Positions 1-13,929 of a stretch of 64,000 bases of DNA are shown in pieces. Numbering within the stretch: position 1 is the first letter of the stretch; each line of letters starts with the position of its first letter. Position numbers and translations under genes: made by a program. The notes under the pieces are model-generated. The model saw only the letters and a list, made by a program, of their open reading frames with translations, was not told the origin of the DNA and did no database searches. Location of the stretch: the NCBI GenBank assembly GCA_014338405.1, contig JTDE01000731.1, positions 88,101-152,100 on the forward strand, in the 5' to 3' direction. Source of the DNA: Paragonimus skrjabini miyazakii (taxonomy: Eukaryota > Platyhelminthes > Trematoda > Plagiorchiida > Troglotrematidae).

Positions 1-3000
1 AATCTGAAAATCTTTCGTGGAAAACATGTTAAACAATGAATAACAAGAAATTGAACATTTCAATGATTATTGAATAAGTGAACAAATAGTAATAAACAAT
101 AAACCAATATGGTGGTCACAAGAGGCGGATCATGTGACTTCATCCGGAGTATCACTTCGTAGTTTCTGAACGTACATAATTACGTTTTAAAGTCCAGACA
201 TTGAAACAAAGTTCTGTATAGAAAACAGCCATAAATCAAGAGATTAGACGAGTGAATAGGAAAATGTGAAATATAGAAATGATGATAACGAGGGTAGCTG
301 CGGCGTCAGTACAAAGTATTTTCGAACTAGCAGGGATGTTGTAATGTGTGAAAGCCAAAATCATGATAAACGAAAGAAACTTCCGGTTGATCGTACATAT
401 CACAAAGAAAACTTCATGAACGTTAACTCTTTGTCCTGTTTGGATTGCTTACTTCACCACTGATAATGTTGCGCGTTATCAGGTACTTTCATTATAGGTA
501 CTTTACGTCTCTGTGAGAGCTTTCAACCATTTTGTAATATAATGTTTGACAAGTGAAGTCAGTTGTCAGTTTTTACTCCATACAATACTCATACAGCAGC
601 TACTCGAATATTTGTACACACTCTGGTATGTGACAAAAGTGAAGTGATTAATCGTAATCCGGGAGAATGGTCAGTCTTTGATACACTATACTATACACAC
701 AACGATGGTTTCTTGGGTTCTGGATACGGCGGCTATCAGCCATTTACATGCTCTGTAGATGCAAAGATTCTCAGAGGACGTGTTCTTTAGTATTTTTGTT
801 TTCTGTCTTCTCTACTGAATTTCATCGCCCTACCGATTAGTCGTCAACATGTTAAGTTCCAGCTTTGGATTGTCCCCCTTAGGATGATTTGTTGCTTTGC
901 AGAAAAACCTTCTCATTAGACAATTCTTACATTGCACGAAATAGAAGCGGTCCGAATTTAACTACTGCATTGTTTAGACAGGCATCCTGCATATGGATCT
1001 TTCTACGATAACAACTGATCTTCACTGGTTAGGATATCTGGGACTGAAAGATAATCATCCTGTTCATTCTGTCTATTCAGGTTAAGATTGAGATGAACAT
1101 GATTGATGTCCACCGACAATATATTTAAAGCACTTGGAAATTTAAAAGTGGCTAGACTGTTCTTGTTGCAACTATTGCACAACACCGGTGTCGAAAGTCC
1201 TTCATACAACATGGAATGTTTTCTAAGCAAGAACATTTAGTGGTCTACTCATTGCAACTCACCAGTCGTTGACACTAAGTGACCAAAATTTCAACCTCAT
1301 ATTCTGTGTGCGCAGATAAGCAGTATTTATTTGATTCTAATCATACGGATGAAAAAAGATGTGTTGCTGATGTGTTGTTGATGTGTGTAACACAAATTCA
1401 CAATCACTATCAACTATGTGGTGAGGTCATATATAGAGTTATCGGATAGAACGACTTTATCAGTATGTCCCGAGCATCTAAATCACTCTCACAACTCTCA
1501 TGTTCAAAACTATCTTACTTACTAACTTGTTTTCTAATCTGTTATGGCAAATCAGTTGACTGATAGGCTAATTTGTGCAGCAGTGCATTCGCTTAAGGCG
1601 CACAAATGAAACACTAGGTTTGTTGATTCTGGACAGTCAATAGATGTGCGTTTTTTTTAGCTCATGCAAAACACAAATGCAAAAGTGTTTCGCAGGAAAA
1701 CATCTCACATATCTGGTTGCCGATTCTAAATTCTACCAGGAATAAAAATATTTCAAATGAATTTTTTTCTTGAGAACTTGAAGTATACAGATCTTTGTCT
1801 GGCGTTCGAATTCTCGGCTGGTGCAAACGACTGTCTAAAGAACTAATGACCAACGTACGCAAAATAATTTGAAATGCAATTCATCTGGACAACAGAATAC
1901 TGTTTCTCATGAAGCTGACACAATCAGGGCAGTTGTGTCCAGAAATTAGATTCCAATGTTGAATGATCAACTGGCAAAGTGAATGAGACATTTGCTGTCA
2001 GACTGACGAAAAAAACAAAACAAATGTGACAACAAACATAGGGACTGTCGAATGTGTGCGTATGTGTGTGCACGTAAGTATTGTGTTTTACAGTTTACCT
2101 TAAAAATAAGTTACCCATTAAAATTCGTTTTTAAATTGCACTCCCATTCAAGGAGGCAGACTGGTTCTTCACATCTTGGAAGTGCCACATGTTAAAATTA
2201 TAGACTATGGACTATGCTACACCAGAAGCATTCTGCAGAATGTTAACGGTTTTCTGTATTTTTCATGAGCTACCTGTTAATTATGAACTAGTAAAAAAAA
2301 GATTTGGGACTAGCAACTAAACGAGTTAGTCTCAAAAGTAATTGACGGCAATTGAATTATTATCGTCTCTTGTTTGTTGCACTTCGACGCAAACTGATTA
2401 GAGCTTTTTTATACAATAATTTAGTATGCTCGAATCGTTCCCTGTTAAAGGAAATTTTCTATTTAGTGGTGTCTACCATTTTAGATTGTGATCATTGTCT
2501 CTCATCCATTTCAATCACTAGTGACTATTTGGCTAGCCTTCTTGGTACGAGAACATGCACTTGTTGTTGTAACCACTTCGGGCTGTGAACCGATTGTACA
2601 AACAGCGTCCGTTAAGAAAACCACTTCGCCATATTTGCATAGATTGTACCAGCATGCAGTCTCCTCCCCCCGATACGCTTGTCTTGTCAAACGCATCAAC
2701 GACAATAGTCGATTGAAAATCAGGACAATCCATGTAACTAGGTGACCACTTCAAGGTAAAAAAAACAAACTCAAGGTCCGTTGCCTGTTGACTAACCAAG
2801 GTATACGACACTGCTTGTGCGGCTAAAGCGATCTTCAGGGCGTACATGACAAAGAGAACAGTCTATTTTAAGATGAACAAGCAAGTTCAAGGAAAGGTGC
2901 AAAAATTGCAATTCTCGTCTTACATAAGGTTACGTTGACATTAACGGTTAGGTTTTATTCATATCAAGTCAGTTAACAACTCGTCATATTCAGTGTACTG

Positions 3001-6000
3001 CTTGCAGATTCCTATCTTCACTAGAATGGCTTTGCACCACGACGAACACAAATACTACTGAAAATCTATTGAGATGTAGTTGAAATCTCATGGTCCGTTT
3101 TAAAGGGAGCAAACTAAAAGTGGTAATAAAGAACGAGATACATTATCCATAAAACAAACTAGTGCTGCCGTCTATACCAGTCACTATCCTTTATTTACCA
3201 CTTTCAGTGACTCTGTTCCAAACATTATAAGTTTGGTGTCCTTGTCCGTGTTTATCACCGCTTCATGCTGCCTATTTTTCTTTGAAAGTTGTTTGCGATT
3301 CTCTGCGCTTGATATGTTAACTTTGAACAACGCCAGGTTTATAAACAGGGGTCTATGGGTCTTCATTTTTGCTCTTTTGCTTGAGGTTACCAAACCGTAT
3401 CCCATGGTTGTCCAAATTGCACTTCATTCCTATCCGAAGCATCACTGTCGGTTGAACACCGTCGTCATTTATTTGCCACACTCGGACATGATTATCGTAT
3501 AAGTTATGCTTTCCTCAAGACTAATCCACTTCTATGAGCTTTGAATGAGATGTCACATAACTCATAGCGAATTTTTTTGAATGTATTTAGCAGTCACCAT
3601 TCAAACCTATTTGGGCTGTCTGATCTCTAGAAGTGCTCATAGTAACTATGGCTGGGAGCGATTTTGGAAAAACATCGGCTAAAAACGGTGCATGCAAACT
3701 TACTGTCTTTAAAACTTGTGACATCCTTCGGAAGGTAATCAGATTCTGCACCTCAGTGACAAGCTAACAATCATCACCTCGCTGACGTTGGTTCAAACCT
3801 CTGTCAGTAGACAACCCCGTGAGTCACTACATCTGAATGTACAGCTAGCTAGTAATCTGTTTTACAACTGGCTGGATCTGCGCCTGTAACTCATAACTGT
3901 GGTGAGAACTCAATCATGGAATGTTTGATGTTTGGGTTCCATGTCAAAACATCTTGTTATGACATGAAACAGTTTGGTTCAATGCTCAGCAGTGAGTGAG
4001 TAGTATGATTTCTATACTCAGCAGTGACGTTTATGAATTCCAGCGTGAACTTTTTGAGGGATACAAATTGGGCAGTCAGTCTTCCGTACGGTTCAGTGAA
4101 AATTGTGCTATACAGTGTTGGATGAGTAACTAGCTTAAACGGTGTAATTTCTGAGCTTACGTCATGAGTTTGTAGCTCCGCTTGTATAGCACTGGTTGCA
4201 TTTAGACGTGCTGTTTCTGCCGTTGTTTCCTATCAAGTCAGAGCCCTAATATTTCACAGCTGGGTCGCTATTAAATCGAATAATCCGTCAAACTAATTAT
4301 TGGTTGTAAAAAAGAGGGCAACTGTAGATTCTGCTTAACTAAGGTGATTCATTTTTGGATGACAAGAAAGAAAATGCCGGCCATCTGTGTATCTCAGTGA
4401 ATCTAGTTGTTATCGAGAACTATCACCCGTTTGAGAACTCCTCGCAAGTGATTATGATGGTTCGATCATGGAGAGCATAAAGTAGTCTGTAGTTTCAGTA
4501 CACTTGGTAAACAAGAGGACCTGGGTTCCAACACAGTGAGTGTAACTCCATGTTAAGTAGACGGTGAAAACTATTGCATTGAGTGCACTACGAAAATCGT
4601 AATTCAAAAGGGTTCTGATCGCAACTATTCCATTACACTCTGCAATTTCAAACTGTATGTTCTGACACTGTGTAACCTGGCTCAGCTATGTGACAGCAAA
4701 TGAAAACAAAGTTTATCGGCAAGTAAACAGCATGCATATACTATCCGGACATATCGTATAAGGACTCCTATTATGTTACAACTAATGCCAGATTGCACAT
4801 TTTTGTACATAAAATGAACGAAGCACTTATGCAGGATAGGTTAACCTCTGTTTAGTCTTTTTTGGGATAAACCGTAAAACACAACATCAGTACATTCCTA
4901 AAACAAGATTAACTGATGATGCTACTTATACAAACCATTGCATTTTGTCTGAAACTTTAAACACAACATTGTGGCGCGTTATTCACAACTGAATCGATAT
5001 GATCTGGATACAAATTATTCTAACCTTGTTTTAAAACTGAAAAAAATCAACTAGACAACTTGATTTTGTTTTAGAATTATGCTGTTAACAAACGTTCAGG
5101 ATCTTTGTAAATTATCTTAGTTTTTGGTGACTTTTATCAAGTTAACGTTGGGCCGTAAACGCAGTTTTTGTAGATCGGCAACTTGAGTTTCGCCAGTTAC
5201 CGTCCATCAAAAATGCTTAAATAGAAAATCACCACAAATATACGCAGGCATATTTCGTTTTCACGCTATATAAATATGTAGTTGGATATTTATATATATA
5301 TTGCTGTTACGCATGAACATTCTGGCTATAGTTGATCTTGCGACTAACTCACCCATTAATTAGTAGGAAAATTTGAAAATTCAACTTATTTTTTCCCGGG
5401 TATGCAAAGAGAATTGCTTTTCTCTAGCACGTAACACACTCGAACAGTCCAGTTTCATCGAACACCAAACACATAAACAGACAGATCCCAGTTCACTCGA
5501 TCGCATCATTCAAAATAAGATTCTGCAGTCGTAATCGAACCTTGCTTGCTATCGTTTAGTGAATGTAGTGCTAATTGAAAAACATCAATCAGTTCTGTGT
5601 GTATAGTGAACGTTAACGCACTGAATAGTTTTGCCGATGAACTGACTGCGTCATTAGTTCTCAAACGGTTGAAGCAATTTAATTAACCCGCTCGCTTGTA
5701 ATTACCGTGAGTAGTCGGCGTGAAATTTTTCAGCATTTACCTCAGTGACTGATGAGAGTAAATCGAGGTGTTAACATCTCCCGACGAGTCTTCTATCCAT
5801 TTTGATCAGATGGACAAACGGAACCTAGTATTTTGAATTGTTTACGGACCAAATAGCTCACTGTCTGATGGTGGCAGTTTGGGACTAATGGCTACACTGT
5901 TCAGTTAAACAGAGTAAATGCTTTACAACGTCCTAGATGGTTGTAGATGGTATCACAGAGTTTGGTTGAGAGAACAGTTAAATTCTTTTGCCAGACCTGG

Positions 6001-6840
6001 CTTGTGGCTACCTATAACTGGGACTGTGAGACTGCAAACTTCATTTGGGTAGTAGATAAAAAATAACAAATCCTCACTAACAGTTTCGTTTAAAGTCATT
6101 GTTTGGCCATTAAAGACAGAAGAAGACGCACGTTGTTAGTAGTCACTCTATGAACTAGTCGAATGGAATTCCGCATGAACTCGGATCAAAATAGTTCGAC
6201 TTACTTAGGTCTACATTCCCGGTCGTTAGCTTCCAGGTTGAAATCAAGTGAATAAGCGAAATGAAAGTTTGATCGTTCTCCATTAAATCGGACTCCACAT
6301 GTGCCGATTTTGTGAAAAAAACATTTTACTGGTCAGTAGTTAAGGGCTTTTGTTGGTTTAAGTTGAACAACACGGACGCTCGATCGTATATATATATCAT
6401 TCCCACAGATGAATCAGCTAGCCCATTCAGAAAGAAGGTGACCAACTTTATTCCACAAAACGGTCAAGATCTTCGTAACTTCATCTCATGCTATTGCTTG
6501 GTCACATTTTGTTTGTGATTAATCTTTGGTGGTTTTTATAACTGAGGTCAGGTGTTTGAGTGTTCGTTTTCTCCTTGCGTTTGGTATCTAGGTTGAAAAT
6601 ATACTTCAGTACACAACGAAGCGGCATCATCAGTGCGTGAGAGTTTCCGTGTACAGATTTGACCTAATGTAACGCTCTAACCTATGGTTGGCGGCATCCC
6701 TCCCGGATTAACCTATCACACTGACCGAAGCAAAAGGATGTCTGTGTCTAACCAACGCCGCAAGTGGCTTGCACCGCATCACTTGCGGTTCCACTCATAC
6801 ATCACGTACCCAGTATAAACCCGACAGAATATGACCAGAA
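1..6840. other. No recognisable gene (about 6.8 kb)
   Basis: I recognise no protein family, RNA gene or mobile-element motif here. The short open frames look like chance frames in AT-rich DNA. The segment at 1236-1003 on the - strand reads somewhat like protein (two Cys pairs, mixed composition) but has no clear splice sites or family match, so it is not called. Short AT-rich simple runs occur near 5270-5300. Confidence 0.5.
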
Positions 6841-7796
6841 GACGTGTGAATGAGGCCTTTGGCCAGCCGACCAATGCTGGTTAGCCACTTGATTGACTAG
6901 CACGAAACTGAAGCTGCTATCTTTTCGAAAACTCCACTAGTAAGTTTTAAACTAAAAAGGAACATATTGAAAATATAATGAAAGAAGTGGTTTAATATAT
7001 GGATACATGCTAGTGCACTCCACAGAGGATAGAAGGAGAAACAAAATCGAAGGTTCGGTTGGTAGAAAACAGAAAAAGCATTCACTACACAGTACACCAA
7101 CAAAGCTGAGGAAGGGGAAAGGTAAAAGTTCACAGACATCCACGTTTCTGAAAATGGTAGAGAGTGAGTTCCAAACGGCGTTAGTCGTTGGTTGGTGTGT
7201 ACAAGAAAAATTGGATACAATCTGTTTGACCGTAACGTACTCGCTGTCACCTGACCAACGGTGTACTATGAGTACGCTAATAACCTCCTAATCCAAAACG
7301 GCCAGCTCATTCGTGGCCGCTCACATCGGAACGCCATATAATCATGTCAACTACGACCTATGACACCGATGGTTCCCTTGTATACCACGTGATTCAATCC
7401 ACGGCCGTGCAGTTGCTGCTCAGTAAACTTGCGGACGCCCGTCTAGTTCATATTTCTCAAGACCGCCCGATTCAACACCAAGTCTTCCCAACACCTAAAA
7501 CCAAAGTTACAACGCGAGACAATTACCTGGGTAACTGATGTAACGCACCTTTCCTCTGCCAAAAAACATGCTATTCGACTTGAATGCTAAACCTGGATCC
7601 CTGCTATGCGGCTTCACCCAGTCTACTTACGCGGAGTCAGGAAGAACACGACTGCGGGAAAACGCTGTATTGCCGACTTCCGGTTCGAAGAATGAATAAA
7701 ACGCCTGTAAATATATAGCATGAAATAGTTGCCAATTATGGCGATTTACCCGTTGAATTACTGTCCGCTTGTTTAGACCACTTTGCGACTAAGTGG

Positions 7797-9475
7797 TCAA
7801 GTAGGTCCAACTCCATAGCCGCTGCGCTCTGGTTGGTTCATCGGGCTAGCTCGACACCTACGCTGACTTTCACGCCTCCTCCTGGTTGGTCCGACTTGCA
7901 CACCAGTGCTTTGTTGATGACTGATTTCGTCAGCCGACACCGATGGCCTGACTGGTTTGCTATGATGAACGATTTCATCAGCCATCACCGATGACCTGGT
8001 TAGACTGTCTTGATGAATTCGTCTCCTAACAGTAACATCCTTGTATCTCCGCTTTCGATGACCAAGTTTTCGCTTACCTGCATTTATTTGCCCGTGCAAC
8101 AGCTGCTTCAGAATCCGGTTGTCACTCATCTGACAAAGTTGACCTAGTCAACAAACCTAACTCAGCATCAGCATGGCTTCTGTCTGGTCCGTGTTTGCTT
8201 GCGTCGCAAATGGAAACGGTTCAGACAGCGCGCGTTCCGTTGATACACTGCAGCATAACCGTATAGACAGCACCATTGAGTGGTGGACACAAAGCTTAAT
8301 GGCAATCATCAGGCTGTGGTTCTTTCAGACACGTTTTACAAGCTGACAGCCCTGGGACAGATCTTTCGACGGCTTGTTACGTAACTGATAGAAGTCTCCA
8401 TGCCTGTCAACAATGCCTTGATTGACAGGTATTCCAGGTACCTGCAAAACATATTCGTCCAGAGAAGGCTGGAGGGAAAAAGATGTCCTACCTGTGTTGA
8501 TATCCAACCCAGTCTTGGGTTCGGTGGTCGCGAAGGCCGTGGCGAGTCGCTGAAGGTCGTCTTCGCTGTGTATGAGCAACACGCTGTCATCTGCGAACAA
8601 AAGCATGCGTATCGCTGAGGTATGCAACCGAGGTGGGGCGCCGAGATGTCGAATATTCAATAGGCACCCATCTTTCCTGTACTCAACCTCAATGCCGCCC
8701 TACTCAAAATCACGAAAAGCGGCTGTTAGCATAGCGGTCAAATATAAACTAAATGGGTTTGGGGCCAGGATACGACTCTGCTTTACGCCAGTGACAATGT
8801 CAAAATCAAAACAAATCGATCCACATGATTGTACCTTCGCCTTCATGCCCATATGCAATGTTTTAATCAACTTGACGAACTTACCAGGACATCCAAACTT
8901 ATTAAGCAACGTCCACAACGCCTCACTACTCACAGAATAGAAGGTCTTTGTGAAGTCCGCGAAGCGGTCATACAAAGGCTAGTTGTATTCCGGGCACTTC
9001 TTCAGAATCTTTTGAGCAGCTAGCACCAGGTCGATCAGACTGCGACTTGATCGGACTCAACACTGTTCCCCAGGAACACTGGACCCAAAAATCATCGCAT
9101 TTATTCGGTTCGGAAGGATTCTTAACAGCACCTTGACCACACAGATCAGCAGACTAGTGTCCCAAAAACTGTTTGCTACCCTTGACTTTGAACCAAATTA
9201 CGGTCATGATATCCTTAAAATCTTGTGAAATTATTTTCTGATCCCAGATAGAGTGAACCAGCTGGAGGATAGGGACTTTCAACGCCGGTCTACCATTCTT
9301 CAGGATTTGAGCCTGATACAGACAAATGTTTTACAGACACTTCATCCGCTGTTAAACTTCTTGTTACCAACAGGTGCATCGAGATCATTATCGTGTGTGT
9401 CGTTTTGCACACAACGTGATACACGCATCCTGAAGCAACTTATATCTTGTCCTTGGAGTCTGAAATGCCGTGCAT
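7797..9475 (-). mobile_element. LINE (non-LTR retrotransposon) reverse transcriptase relic
   Basis: This is a decayed LINE pol region read on the - strand. From about 9475 to 8975, across frames, it shows the N-terminal RT block typical of animal LINEs: an ALKVPILQLVHSIWDQ-like segment, then KGSKQ where the family has its NYRGISLL block, then GEQC...RSSRS...DLVLAAQ. The 8975-8700 frame has FADFTKTF, LWTLLNKFGCPGKFV and GVKQS..LAP, which match the palm A and B regions. The 8660-8325 frame carries the catalytic FADD motif (LLFADDSVLL). The 8129-7797 frame (RILKQLLHGQINAGKRKLG) matches the C-terminal tail seen in many LINEs of this group. At least two frameshifts and several stops make it a pseudogene. 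The clade is probably Jockey/CR1-like, which I cannot resolve further by eye. Confidence 0.85.
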
Positions 9476-12400
9476 AATACGAATTCCTTTTTTTCAAAGA
9501 AGTCCTGCGCTTTCGCAACTGGTTTCTTTGTCTACATTTACGGATGTAATTTGTGATCCCGGTTTTGTACCTGCTGTATGACAGGCAGTTTCGCTGTGAG
9601 TAGTATACTACTCACAAGTAGTATGTTACCCACAGGCAACATTCAGGAACAAAAGGGCAAGCTACGAACGCCAGGAAGACGGAGGACAAGAAGAGACTAT
9701 CGAAATAGTGTGTACGCGCTACGGCAGAAGTTTCACCAAGGCGAATGACAATGATGTATGTGAATGCATGTCTCACGTGCAAATGAGTATACGCGTTTGT
9801 GGTTTAATTTTGACATGACATATACGGGCGTTTGTGCAATAAGCGGATTCTCAGGCCAAGCGTCTTTTGCGTTCACAACATACCTAGCAGTCAGCAAACT
9901 CTAGGTAGCATATCCCAAAACCAAATCCACAAGCATATATATATATATATGCATAAGAATTCCTCTGTAACTGCATCCTGTCTGAGCAAACAACATATGT
10001 ATGTTTGCCGATTGTGTTAGTATGCTGCTTGAATATGTCTGTGTTTGTGTTTGATCGTGGGAACAATAGAATTGAAGCAACGTTTATAAATTCACTATTG
10101 AAAAAAATTGTTCCGCTGTTCGCTTTTCAATAATACGATTAGGACGAATCGGACCAAGCGATTTATTCACGACTAAACAATTAATTGGGAGACAGAACAG
10201 ATGTTTTTACTAAGCAACAGTGACTTTAGTTGTTCCTCTGTATTTCAACACATGATGATCTATAGTTTGAGTTTGAGTCTTAGTCAATCATTTCATTGTT
10301 AAGGTGTGCGGAGTTTTTTGTATGAGAATAGCCACAAAAGTTTACTCCACTGATTAGCTAGACATAATGCGATCTTGTGCAAACGATCCACTACATCAGC
10401 TACCATATGTAGATTTGAGCTTTGCATCACAGAGATGCACGGAATTTTTTGTTTGTTCACAAATGTAGAAGAATATTAAGGAAAATCTGAGGTGATTTTC
10501 ATATGTTATTCTTTGAAATTATCAAAAGACTAACCTATTTGTTTATGTAGTTCTATATATATATTTATGGATTATATATATATACACATTACAATCAGTG
10601 ATACAGTGTGCGCCGATGGCTTGCAGGGAGGGCGTTCAGTTTGACTCTCCCAGCCAATACCATGTGTGATGAACTAATTCTGATAAACTGTACAAATCAC
10701 CCTATCGGTGATTTGTTGTTATCCAACGTGAATGATGTTCATTGTAGTGCAATATGCATGGGCTAAAGTATTCACTGTGATCATCGTAAACATTCGAGAC
10801 AATTCGAGTTAGCCCTGATTGGCAATAGTCTCGCAAACTCTGTGCTTGCCTATCCTGGTCCGTAATAGAAAGCAAACATGGGTCTGTGAACCGGCTGCCA
10901 CTGTAGCCACTCAAACCTGGAATTTTTACAGGGCGACATTTGCTGTAATCAGGTCAGATACTGTGCGATGCCTGCACACGTAAACGAACAATACACGGAC
11001 GGATGTTAGACGGAATATTAGCGCTGTCTGGAAATCACGTCAACCACCTGTGACGGCGAGGTAACATCAGAAGCTACATAGTACTACTCCGTTAAACATG
11101 ACCTTTTTAATTTGCTTGACACTTATTAGCAGGATATTTTCATCCCACTCATTACTTTGGTACAAATCGGTACAAAGGTTTCACTACAACCGCATCCAAA
11201 CGCGTTTATCTCTTACAACAAACGCGAGTGATATTTTGACTAATTTTATGGCAATGTTCAGTCGACGCAACTGTATGGTAACGGTTGGGTGTGAACACCA
11301 AATGTGTCTTGAATATGGCGATACCGGTACAAGAAGCGGGGACTGGTTGGAATCACTTGTACTAACGGCTTGCTGGGATTAGGCACGGTTTTGTGACAAC
11401 GCTGATTTGGAGTGGTAAGGAAAAATAGATGTTAGAACAACAAACTTCCATGAGACTGGTGATCTGGATCCATTCATTCCACTCAACTTGACTAGTAGTA
11501 CGTAATTTTTACCATGGAAGATGCTACTCAAAGATTTAATGAACCAGCTATCTGTGATGAAACAATCCACATGATAGTAGGATGGTGATTGGTGACCCAT
11601 TACAATATTCCACCGACTATCAGAAAATAGACCTAAACAATATGTACCGTACATCTGTGATCCAAAGGTGTAGAAGTGAAACTGCAAGGTTATTGGGACC
11701 AAAATGGTTTATAATCTCAATGAGTAGTGATTTTGTAAGCGTGCCTTCATAGAAGAACTGCATATTATATCTTGAATGCATCATTGGAAGGACAGAACAT
11801 TCGAAAAAGAAGTAGAACAAAAGTATAAAATCTGAAGGTGTTCTAAAGCCCATCTAACAGGTTGCACTAATGACAGTATACTTGTTTAATATGCAGTCAT
11901 TTATGAGACAAAGTTGTCAAGTAAAAATGTAAGAATGCAAACTAGTTTTCCTCAAGCTTTCCATTTTCACTATGTACATTGCCCATTCAAGATACAAACT
12001 CTGTATTGAACTGAGCACGTGACTTTCGCTATTCACCGTACACGCAACAGATATTTCTGACCAGTAACTTATGTGGAAATCACTCACTGTGTGTAATTTA
12101 AAGAATCGAAATGTGCTCTACAATTAAGAATGCTGATGCCAATATTAATGCATGATTCTTCTGATATCAACATTTTTGTTGAAATTATCCCTTATTTCAC
12201 TTAATTTGCTTCAGGCAGAGCCATTTTTTTCTCAGTACACAGTCACAGATTACAAAGATTGAATGTGCTGATGACTTGAAATCTGTGAGTTTGTGTCACA
12301 TGCACAAAGCTACTCAGCAAAAATTATTTTACAGAGAAAAATCTGACAAATCTCTGGTTAGAAGACTGTTTTCGGTTGTTCTGAGAAAACAATTCCCGGT

Positions 12401-13250
12401 TGTTCTGGTTTTAAAACTGATAATCGTGCAATTAGGAAAGGGTATGAGAGACAATTTACTAACAAACGTCAAGCGTAAAATTTCTGGTGTTACTTGGTTT
12501 GGTGCATTACGTTTATGGCAAGCAGTTCCCAACCACTCACTAATGAACTACATATTTTTCACCAGTTGCAATGATTTCTCTGATTCCAAGTTGACTGAAT
12601 AGTCCTGGTAGTGGGGTCATTGATTAGACTGCGCATGACTGTTATTCCATCTCTTCCCTAATTATTCTGTGAACCTATGCACTGTTCACAAACTGATGGT
12701 TTGACGATGCTAACTTGTTAGTCAATAACGCAAAGATTACTACGTTTACATTATATGAACTTGAATAAGTAGTTTGAATCCCATTCATGACAGTACTGAT
12801 GAATTCTAGAAAGAGTGAAGTTGCAGTTTATTCGAAGGAGCTGTCTGAAACAACTATAGGAGCAAGAATATTGCGATCAGGTAGGTTTTTTTATAGATAC
12901 TATGTACTCATTTTGATCTATTAGCGCTAGCTTACTATGATTTGCGTTTGTGTTGATAAATTAGATGTTGTGTGCTATGCGGTAAAGCTTCTTGAATGAA
13001 GTGGTTATGATAACAGTGAACGTTTGAACAATTTTTGTCTGTTAAAGTAGCCAATGTTTCCAACGTTGACTTTGTGAATTTGCCGGCACAGACATTAGCT
13101 GTTAAACTAATCTAATAGATATGTTGCCGAAGACGCGTTTATACTACGTTTGAGCAATCACGACAGTTTTGCAAACGGGGAAATGGATACCATGGAATGT
13201 GGATTCGGATTGGCATCAGTGAATTGAAAACCAGCATCAACACCGCATGG
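9476..13250. other. No recognisable gene (about 3.8 kb)
   Basis: I see no gene. It holds a perfect 20-bp palindrome at 9596-9615, TA dinucleotide runs near 9937-9952 and 10553-10585, and a small hairpin (8-bp arms AAATCACC/GGTGATTT) near 10695-10715. The frames at 11098-11382 and 12276-12602 match no family that I know. Confidence 0.45.
9596..9615. repeat. Perfect 20-bp palindrome
   Basis: GTGAGTAGTATACTACTCAC equals its own reverse complement. It is followed at once by a partial direct echo (AAGTAGTATGTTACCCAC). It could be a cruciform or a symmetric protein site, or chance; no neighbouring gene suggests a function. Confidence 0.6.
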
Positions 13251-13257
13251 CTGACGG

Positions 13258-13350
13258 TCATCATCATCATCATTATCACTGTTTCTTGCTTATGCTTAAC
13301 TGACACACAAGCATAAAGAAGAAAGCAAACCCTGTACCGGAAAACATGAT
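13258..13350 (-). repeat. Degenerate LINE 3' end with (GAT)n tail
   Basis: Read on the - strand, this matches the terminal part of the LINE 3' end family at 39880-40295: a GGTTTGCTTTCTTC stretch, then a segment ending in repeated GAT triplets (seen on + as TCATCATCATCATCATTATCA). It is short and diverged from the better copies at 47.2 and 40.1 kb. Confidence 0.5.
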
Positions 13351-13929
13351 CACTTTCAGTTCCACCAGGAAACCTAGTTGATCTTTTCTATTTATTTATT
13401 CCCTAAGGTACGTGCAAACCCAAACAAACAAACAAGCGAAATTGATCACCACAGAGTACGTCATTGTGTGGTGTATTTTCACAACAAATTCTTCTAAGCT
13501 AATTAGATCCTTTGAAACGCATCAACTTGCCTGTCAGCTTTTACTATAATCACATTGGTTAACTGTAAACAGCCAGCTAACTGGTTAACACAGAACAATA
13601 GTCAGTATGACAAAAGTGGCTGATGGACTGTTTTCCGGAATTACAAAGCCAAATTTGAAATTTCAGTGTCGTATTTGCTTTACAGCACTTGTCTCACCAG
13701 CGCATCATAAAGAACATTAATATGAAGAGCGTAAATTGTGTTTCAAGTTATCGATTAACTGAATTGTTTTGCGGTTTTTTGCAACCAGTTCAGTAAAGTT
13801 GTCTCGGTCTGAGAGAGAGAGTGTGGGATTGTATCAACATAATATTTTTGTCCGTAATCACTATGCTTGCTCTTCTGTCCGGGTAGTTATTGTCTCAGAC
13901 CGAGCAAGCCTAGTAAACTAGTTGCAAAA

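Noticed and set aside
2533..2847. 104-codon - strand open frame
   Set aside because: Overlapping frames on both strands are equally open, and no family motif or splice pattern was found.
7900..8010. TTTCGTCAG and TTTCATCAG stretches that look like a reverse-strand hammerhead core
   Set aside because: There is no room for stem II between the boxes; this is coding sequence of the LINE tail with imperfect internal repeats.
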